NCBI GenBank assembly: GCA_963784885.1
Contig: CAWATA010000002.1
Span: forward strand, 1 to 64,000
Reading direction: 5' to 3'
From: RHKX01 sp963784885
GTDB lineage: Bacteria > Actinomycetota > Thermoleophilia > Solirubrobacterales > 70-9
Length of the DNA stretch: 64,000 nt
Shown: piece after piece, positions 58,649 to 64,000 of the stretch
How the letters are laid out: each line of letters starts with the position of its first letter
How positions within the stretch are numbered: position 1 is the first letter of the stretch
Translations under genes and position numbers: made by a program
Notes under the pieces: model-generated
The model's database searches: none
What the model was told of the DNA's origin: nothing
The model's input: the letters and a program-made list of their open reading frames with translations, nothing else

Positions 58649-61060
58649 ATGAGTCTGATGCTCTACAGGCTCAGCCATCTGTGCATGCGGCATCGGCGGA
58701 TCGTCGTCGGCGCCTGGGCGGCGTCGCTGGTCGGACTGATCGCGCTCGTGGCGATCGTCGGGGCCGAGACCTCCGACGATCTGACGCTGCCCGGAACCGG
58801 CTCGACCCAGGCCACCGACCTTCTCGACCGCTATCTCCCCGAGCAGGCCAACGGCACGAATCCGCTGGCGCTCGAGGTCAGCGACGGAAAGCTGTCCGAG
58901 GGCGCCTACAAGAACGCGGTCGATGCCACAGTGGCGGCGTACCGGAAGGAGCCCGGCGTCGAGAAGGCGGTCAGTCCGCTCTCGAGCAAGGGCGAGGACG
59001 CCCTCACCAAGGACGGGAAGATCGGCTACATCTCGCTGACGCTTCGCGCGGGACCCGACACGCTGACCGAGGACCGCGCCGAGGAGCTGATCGCCGTCGC
59101 CGCGCCGGCGGAGCGGGCGGGCATCGAGGTATCGGCGGGCGGCTACCTCGGTCAGCAGGCCTCCTCTCCCTCGACCCACGCCAGCGAAGCGCTCGGGATC
59201 GTCGCCGCGATGGTCATCCTGCTGTTCACGTTCGGCACGGTGGTGGCGATGGCGATGCCGGTCACGACCGCGATCCTCGGGGTGGTCATCGGCCTCTGCG
59301 CGATCGCCCTCGGCGGCCACTTGATCGACATCCCGAGCGTGGCGCCGACTCTCGGGACGATGATCGGGCTCGGGGTCGGAATCGACTACGCGCTGTTCAT
59401 CGTCACCCGGTTCCGCCGCGGGCTCCATGACGACCTCGATCCCGACGAGTCGGTCGCGCGCGCCTGCGCGACCTCGGGCAGCGCGGTGGCGTTCGCCGGC
59501 GGAACCGTGGTCATCGCCCTGCTCTCGCTCCGATTCGCGGACATCCCGATCGTCAGCGCGCTCGGGTACAGCGCCGCGATCGTCGTCGTGGTCGCGGTCC
59601 TCTGCGCGCTGACCCTGCTGCCGACCCTGCTGTCGCTGCTCGGCCACCGGATCGAGTCGCTGCCGATCGGCAAGCTCCACAAGCCCGAGCAGCGCGATCA
59701 CAAGTCCGCGTTCTTCGAGCGGATGGCGCGATTCGTCGGGCGCCATCCCTGGTCCTCGGGGCTGGTGGCGATCATCGTCATGATCGCGCTCGCGCTGCCG
59801 GCGCTCGACATGCGGCTCGGCCAGCAGGACTACGGGCAGTTCCCGGAGTCGACGACCGTGCGCCAGGGCTACGACACCCTCGCGAAGGGGTTCGGCGCGG
59901 GGGTGAACGGCCCATTCCTCATCGCGGTCCGGTTCGAGCCCCCTGCTCAGAACGACCAGAAACAGCTCAACGAGTTCGAGCAGCAGCAGAAGCAGCAACA
60001 GCAGCAGGCGACCGAACAGGCCAACGAGATCGCCCAGCAGCTGGTCGCCGAGGGGGTGCCGCCGGACCAGGCCCAGCAGCAGGCCAACGACGAGGTGCAG
60101 CCGAGCAAGCAGCAGAAGCAGCAGTCCGACGAGCAGAAGCAGTACCTCCAGTCGACGGCCAGCGACCCCGACCTCGTCCATCTCGAGAAGCAGATCAGCA
60201 AGGCGAAGGGCGTCAAGTCGGTCTCGCAGGCGAAGGTGAGCGGCAACGGCAAGGCCGCCGTCTTCTCCGCGATCCCGACCACTGGGCCCTCGGCGGAGGC
60301 GACGTCGGACCTCGTCAGCCGGCTCCGCGACGAGGTGATCCCGCCGGCGACGAAGGGAACGGCGATGACCGCCTACGTCGGCGGCAGCACCGCGGCATAC
60401 GTGGATCTCGCCGATGTGATCGGCGACAAGCTCCCGCAGGTGATCATCACCGTCGTCGCCCTCAGCTTCCTCCTGCTGGTGCTCGCCTTCCGCTCGATCC
60501 TCGTGCCGCTGACCTCAGCCGCAATGAACCTGCTCTCGGTGGCCGCCGCCTACGGCGTGCTCACGGCCGTGTTCGAGAAGGGGTGGGGTATCGAGCTGAT
60601 CGGGCTCGATCATCCGGTCCCGATCGTCAGCTTCGTGCCGCTGCTGATGTTCGCGATCCTCTTCGGGCTCTCGATGGACTACCAGGTGTTCCTGGTCTCG
60701 CGGATCGGCGAGCGCTACCGCGAGCTCGGCCGCGACAACCACGAGGCGGTCGTCGAGGGGCTCGCGACCAGCGCCAGGGTGATCACGTCGGCCGCCCTGA
60801 TCATGGTCGTCGTCTTCGCGAGCTTCGTCCTCAACGGCAACCCGACCGTCAAGCAGTTCGGCATCGGCATGGCCGCGGCGATCGCGATCGACGCGACGGT
60901 CGTGCGCTGTCTCCTCGTCCCCTCGGTGATGATGCTGCTCGGCCGCTCGAACTGGTGGCTGCCGGGCTGGATGGACCGGATCGTCCCGCGGGTCGGGCTC
61001 GAGACCGAGGACGCGTTGCCGCCGCTCGGACCCGACGGCAGGGCCGCGCCCCGGGGCTGA
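58649..61060 (+). CDS. MMPL/RND family transporter with Gln-rich insertion
   Basis: This is an 803-aa RND-superfamily membrane protein of the MMPL group, exporters of lipids or hydrophobic compounds. It has two similar halves, each with one helix, a large outer loop and five helices: VVGAWAASLVGLIALVAIVG, then IGLGVGIDYALFIVTRFRRG in half 1 and LLMFAILFGLSMDYQVFLVS in half 2, with the proton-relay D-Y pairs. The second outer loop contains an unusual hydrophilic Gln-rich stretch at about residues 436-510 (EQQQKQQQQQATEQANEIAQ and similar), predicted as a long helix or coiled coil. GGGAG precedes the ATG. The substrate is unknown; no regulator is adjacent. Confidence 0.9.
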   Translation: MSLMLYRLSHLCMRHRRIVVGAWAASLVGLIALVAIVGAETSDDLTLPGTGSTQATDLLDRYLPEQANGTNPLALEVSDGKLSEGAYKNAVDATVAAYRKEPGVEKAVSPLSSKGEDALTKDGKIGYISLTLRAGPDTLTEDRAEELIAVAAPAERAGIEVSAGGYLGQQASSPSTHASEALGIVAAMVILLFTFGTVVAMAMPVTTAILGVVIGLCAIALGGHLIDIPSVAPTLGTMIGLGVGIDYALFIVTRFRRGLHDDLDPDESVARACATSGSAVAFAGGTVVIALLSLRFADIPIVSALGYSAAIVVVVAVLCALTLLPTLLSLLGHRIESLPIGKLHKPEQRDHKSAFFERMARFVGRHPWSSGLVAIIVMIALALPALDMRLGQQDYGQFPESTTVRQGYDTLAKGFGAGVNGPFLIAVRFEPPAQNDQKQLNEFEQQQKQQQQQATEQANEIAQQLVAEGVPPDQAQQQANDEVQPSKQQKQQSDEQKQYLQSTASDPDLVHLEKQISKAKGVKSVSQAKVSGNGKAAVFSAIPTTGPSAEATSDLVSRLRDEVIPPATKGTAMTAYVGGSTAAYVDLADVIGDKLPQVIITVVALSFLLLVLAFRSILVPLTSAAMNLLSVAAAYGVLTAVFEKGWGIELIGLDHPVPIVSFVPLLMFAILFGLSMDYQVFLVSRIGERYRELGRDNHEAVVEGLATSARVITSAALIMVVVFASFVLNGNPTVKQFGIGMAAAIAIDATVVRCLLVPSVMMLLGRSNWWLPGWMDRIVPRVGLETEDALPPLGPDGRAAPRG

Positions 61061-61158
61061 CTCCGGCTCTCGCGCCCGCGCCGATCGTTCCGGGCCGCCC
61101 GCCCGGTCCTATCCTCGACGGCACCGAACGGGGCGGAGGCCCCGAGAAAGGAGGCACC

Positions 61159-61539
61159 ATGTTCGCGCACACGAAGGCGTTCAGCGGGTTCTCGGTCGAC
61201 GACATCGACCGGGCCCGTGAGTTCTACGGCGGCATTCTCGGGATCGAGATCGAGGAGTTGCCCCCGCACGGATTGCTCAGCCTCAGGATCGAGGGCGGCA
61301 ACCCGACGATGGTCTACCCGAAGGAGGGCCACGAGCCGGCGACGTTCACGATCCTCAACTTCCCGGTCGCCGACGTCGAGGGCACGGTCGCAGCCCTGCG
61401 CGAGCGCGGAGTCGAGTTCGAGCGTTACGAGGGGACGCCGATGGAGACGGACGAGCAGGGCGTCTTCCGCGGCGGCGGGCCGCTGATCGCGTGGTTCAAG
61501 GACCCGGCCGGGAACGTGCTCTCGGTCGTCGAAGGCTGA
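61159..61539 (+). CDS. VOC (glyoxalase/dioxygenase-fold) family protein
   Basis: This is a 126-aa protein of the vicinal oxygen chelate fold with two beta-alpha-beta-beta-beta modules: FSGFSVDDIDRAREFYGGIL with GIEIEELPPHGLLSLRIEGG, and FTILNFPVADVEGTVAALRE with LIAWFKDPAGNVLSVVEG, the latter with the typical DPxGN ending. The first metal-ligand position (where His is usual) is Phe/Ser here, so metal binding is uncertain. A perfect AAAGGAGG lies 6 bases before the ATG, the strongest ribosome-binding site in the window. It is convergent with degV, 2 bases apart. Function is unknown. Confidence 0.85.
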   Translation: MFAHTKAFSGFSVDDIDRAREFYGGILGIEIEELPPHGLLSLRIEGGNPTMVYPKEGHEPATFTILNFPVADVEGTVAALRERGVEFERYEGTPMETDEQGVFRGGGPLIAWFKDPAGNVLSVVEG

Positions 61540-61541
61540 GC

Positions 61542-62441
61542 TCAGCCGGCGTCGGCGGGCGCCGTTCCGACGCCGCCGACGAGCATGCCGGAGCCGAGGT
61601 GGGTGCCGAGGACCGGCCCCACCTCGGTACAGAACAGCGGCGGCTTGCCGAGGATCGCCTCCCCGCGCTCGACCAGCCAGGCGGCGTCCTCGGGGGACTG
61701 CGCGTGCTGGACGATCCAGTCCGTCGCGCCGCGGTCGTGCAGGACCTCGAGGTAGGACTCCATTCGAGCCAGCGCGCGGCTCTTGGTGCGGACCTTGTCG
61801 ACCGGGGTGATCTCGGAGCCGAAGGTGAGGATCGGCTTGATCTTCAGCGCCGACCCGAGCAGCGCCTGCGCCGCTCCGATCCGGCCGCCGCGCCGGAGGT
61901 ATTCGAGCGTGTCGAGGCAGAACCACATCTCGAGCGACTCGCGGGTTCGCCGGGCCTCGTCGACGACCGTGCTCGCGTCGGCTCCGAGCCGAGCGCAGCT
62001 CGCCGACGAGAGAACCACGCACCCGAGCCCGCCGGCTCCCGTCTGGGCGTCGACGACCTCGACCTTCCCCGGGTGGCCACGCTGGGCGAGTGAGCGGGCC
62101 GCCTCGCGGGCGGTGTCGCAGGTGCCGGAGATGCCCGACGCGATGTGGATCGAGACGACATCCCGTCCGGCGGCCAGCTCGGGCTCATAGACGGCTTCGA
62201 AGTCGCCGACCGAGGGCTGTGAGGTCGTCGGCAGCCGCGGCGACTCGCGAAGGCGCCGGTAGAACTCGCCGAGGTCGTCCCAGGAGTCCTCCGGCTTCAT
62301 CTCCTCTCCCCAGCCGACGTAGAGGCTGACCCTCCGCACCCCGAGCCCGTCGAGCAGCTCGGCGGGGACGTAGGAGGTCGAGTCGGTTACGACGACGACC
62401 TCGCGCTGATCCGTTTTCGGGTTCGGCACGGTCGGCAACAT
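61542..62441 (-). CDS. DegV family fatty-acid-binding protein
   Basis: This is a 299-aa DegV-type protein, a bacterial fatty-acid-binding protein (FakB-like) that presents acyl chains to a kinase. VVVVTDSTSYVPAELLDGLG opens it, VSIHIASGISGTCDTAREAA is the central motif binding the carboxylate, then MWFCLDTLEYLRRGGRIGAA with LGSALKIKPILTFG, and the C-terminal THLGSGMLVGGVGT end. All DegV signature blocks are present. No FakA-like kinase is in the window. The ATG at 62441 has a TAGCAT box 14 bases upstream. Confidence 0.9.
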   Translation of the reverse strand: MLPTVPNPKTDQREVVVVTDSTSYVPAELLDGLGVRRVSLYVGWGEEMKPEDSWDDLGEFYRRLRESPRLPTTSQPSVGDFEAVYEPELAAGRDVVSIHIASGISGTCDTAREAARSLAQRGHPGKVEVVDAQTGAGGLGCVVLSSASCARLGADASTVVDEARRTRESLEMWFCLDTLEYLRRGGRIGAAQALLGSALKIKPILTFGSEITPVDKVRTKSRALARMESYLEVLHDRGATDWIVQHAQSPEDAAWLVERGEAILGKPPLFCTEVGPVLGTHLGSGMLVGGVGTAPADAG

Positions 62442-62513
62442 ACGCTGAATCGCCGATGCTAACGGCGCCGCTTCCGTTTCCTGTATGAAGGAGCGGTAGA
62501 TGGTGCCGCTCCG

Positions 62514-64000
62514 ATGAGCAAGTGGTCGGTCCTCGTCGTCCTTGGGGCGGCGCAGTTTCTGATGGTCCTCGACCAGGCGGTGATGAACGTCGCCATCTCC
62601 CAGCTCGTCGAGGACTTCGACACGACGGTGACCACGATCCAGGCCGTGATCGCCCTCTACGCGCTCGTGATGGCGGCGCTGATGATGACCGGCGGGAAGA
62701 TCGGCGACATCATCGGGCGGCGGCGCGCCTTCACGATCGGGATGGTGATCTACGGCACCGGGTCAGCCCTGACCGCGGCGTCGTGGAGCGTGCCCACCCT
62801 GATGCTCGGCTGGTCGATCCTCGAGGGGATCGGCGCGGCGCTGGTGCTGCCGGCGCTGGTCGCGCTCACGGCAGCCACCTACACGGGACCGAGCCGGGCC
62901 GTCGCCTACGGCGTCCTCGGCGGCATCGCCGGCGCCGGGATCGCGGTCGGGCCGATCCTCGGCGGCTGGGCGACGACCGAGTTGAGCTGGCGGGTCGTCT
63001 TCGTCGGCGAAGTCGTGGTCGCGATCGCGATCCTGCTCGCCACCCGTCTGATGCCGAAGGCGGAGACGAAGGCACCGCGGCCCCGCCTCGACTGGGTGGG
63101 ATCGGCCACGTCGGCCCTTGGGCTCGCGCTGCTGGTCCTCGGCGTGCTCCAGGCGAGCAACTGGGGATGGCTGCGCCCCCTGAACTCCCCGATCGAGCCG
63201 TTCGGATTCTCGCTGACGCCGTTCGTCATCGCCGGCGGCGCGGTCGTGCTCGCCGGCTTCCGGGCCTGGGAGCGCCATCGCGAGAAGGCCGGGGAGGAAC
63301 CGCTCATCCACTTCCGCCTGTTCGGCAACGGCATGCTGCGGGGCGGGCTGACGATGCTGCTGGCCCAGAACCTGATCCTGATGGGAATCTTCTTCACGAT
63401 CCCGCTCTTCCTCCAGGTCGTGCAGGGGCTCGACGCGCTCGAGACGGGCATCCGGATGCTGCCCGCCTCCGCTGGCCTGTTCGTCGCCGCCCTCGGCGGA
63501 TCCGTGCTCTCCAAGCGTTTCGCCGCGCGACCCATCGTCCGGACCGGGCTGGCGATCGTCTTCGTCTCGACCCTGCTCCTGCTCGACACGATCGACGCCG
63601 CCCTCGACTCGACCTCCTTCCTCGTCGCGATGGGAGTGCTCGGCATCGGCATGGGTCTGGTCGTCTCGCAGCTCGGCAACGTCGTCCAGTCGTCGATCGG
63701 CGAGGCCGACCGCAGCGAGGCGGGCGGTCTGCAGAACACGGCGGCACAGCTCGGTTCATCGCTCGGCACCGCCCTGCTCGGCGCGGTCGTGATCAGCGGG
63801 CTGATCTTCGCGTTCTCGAACAACGTCGCCGCCGACGCACGGATCTCCGACGACGTCAAGCAGGAGGTCGACGTCCGGCTGTCCTCCGGCGGCTCGTTCG
63901 TGCCCTCCGACCAGGTCCGGGCCGCCGCCGAGCAGGAGGGGGTCAGCGCGACCGAGGCCGACGCCCTCGTCGAGGGTTACGAGTCGGCGCAGATCAACGC
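62514..64000 (+). CDS. DHA2-type MFS transporter (3' end outside the window)
   Basis: The first about 495 codons of a 14-helix drug:H+ antiporter-type MFS protein. VLGAAQFLMVLDQAVMNVAI is TM1 with the DHA2 D-x-x-V-x-N-V-A motif. MMTGGKIGDIIGRRRAF is motif A, LEGIGAALVLPALVALTAAT follows, and GVLGGIAGAGIAVGPILGGW is motif C of antiporters. Later helices include LTMLLAQNLILMGIFFTIPL. A large hydrophilic loop (SDDVKQEVDVRLSSGGSFVP) lies before the last helix and the reading frame is still open at base 64000. It is related to, but clearly different from, the truncated MFS gene at 16.5-17.4 kb. Substrate is unknown. Confidence 0.9.
   Translation, partial: MSKWSVLVVLGAAQFLMVLDQAVMNVAISQLVEDFDTTVTTIQAVIALYALVMAALMMTGGKIGDIIGRRRAFTIGMVIYGTGSALTAASWSVPTLMLGWSILEGIGAALVLPALVALTAATYTGPSRAVAYGVLGGIAGAGIAVGPILGGWATTELSWRVVFVGEVVVAIAILLATRLMPKAETKAPRPRLDWVGSATSALGLALLVLGVLQASNWGWLRPLNSPIEPFGFSLTPFVIAGGAVVLAGFRAWERHREKAGEEPLIHFRLFGNGMLRGGLTMLLAQNLILMGIFFTIPLFLQVVQGLDALETGIRMLPASAGLFVAALGGSVLSKRFAARPIVRTGLAIVFVSTLLLLDTIDAALDSTSFLVAMGVLGIGMGLVVSQLGNVVQSSIGEADRSEAGGLQNTAAQLGSSLGTALLGAVVISGLIFAFSNNVAADARISDDVKQEVDVRLSSGGSFVPSDQVRAAAEQEGVSATEADALVEGYESAQIN

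Noticed and set aside
60000..60130. CAG-rich DNA in the MMPL gene as a stand-alone simple repeat or CRISPR-like array
   Set aside because: The repeats are in frame, irregular and encode the Gln-rich loop; there are no spacers. No CRISPR array was seen anywhere in the window.

Overview
The window looks like actinobacterial DNA in two parts that do not obviously belong together. From base 1 to about 16,480 the genes resemble Acidimicrobiia-type Actinobacteria (an inference from gene families and arrangement). Nearly every long gene there is broken by one or more single-base shifts of reading frame, although the protein families stay fully recognisable. From about 16,490 to 64,000 the sequence is very G+C-rich, densely coding and almost free of frameshifts. 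Its signatures point to Thermoleophilia/Solirubrobacterales: secreted proteins beginning with an RGNAVAYLALFVAL-type leader, -10 boxes placed right against start codons, and many secreted copper proteins and hydrolases. The join falls inside a DHA2-type MFS gene, which loses its 3' half there, so the contig is either a misassembly or a real insertion boundary.

Left part. 1-5.9 kb is housekeeping DNA: Ppx/GppA phosphatase (5' end outside the window), RimJ-like acetyltransferase, enoyl-CoA hydratase, a GT4-type glycosyltransferase, an NAD-dependent epimerase, a PlsC-type acyltransferase and a conserved small protein. A class II tRNA-Leu(UAA) at 5939-6022 is followed directly by a tyrosine recombinase and an excisionase-like HTH protein, the usual start of a tRNA-integrated island. 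The island carries an UPF0158 protein, a repeat-rich 1.2 kb stretch, and a secreted RHS/YD-repeat polymorphic toxin of about 5.7 kb with an unidentified C-terminal toxin domain and a presumptive immunity gene, cut off at its 3' end by the join.

Right part, 16.5-40.5 kb: truncated MFS, DUF2510 protein, FMN-dependent 2-hydroxyacid dehydrogenase, secreted cupredoxin, two tandem small secreted paralogues, two class III nucleotidyl cyclases (one fused to an alpha/beta-hydrolase fold), APC permease, YWTD-like beta-propeller, secreted trypsin-like protease, phosphodiester glycosidase, GT4 glycosyltransferase, a histone H1-like protein coupled to a two-CTD ribosome hibernation factor, a large secreted copper protein (one frameshift), SDR, secreted penicillin-acylase-like hydrolase, GST-N protein, a PiT/DUF47 phosphate uptake pair and an SDR-SixA fusion.

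40.4-53 kb is a coherent central-carbon block. The minus-strand operon ppdK - fdh(NuoE/F-like) - fdhA - focA has overlapping stop/start codons throughout. It is divergent from a plus-strand operon for a four-subunit pyruvate(2-oxoacid):ferredoxin oxidoreductase whose last subunit is fused to a GltD-like NAD(P)H oxidoreductase. Together they would interconvert PEP, pyruvate, acetyl-CoA, CO2, formate and reduced carriers, and move formate across the membrane.

53-64 kb holds the intact second copy of the large copper protein, translationally coupled to a secreted CocE/X-Pro-peptidase-like hydrolase. It is followed by a sulfatase, an MMPL transporter with a Gln-rich insertion, a VOC protein, a DegV protein and a DHA2-type MFS transporter that runs off the end.

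The most interesting items are the paired copper proteins, which combine a PHM/DBH-like order of copper ligands with a C-terminal type 1 cupredoxin; the ppdK-fdh-focA/por block; the widespread leaderless-promoter pattern; and the RHS toxin island.
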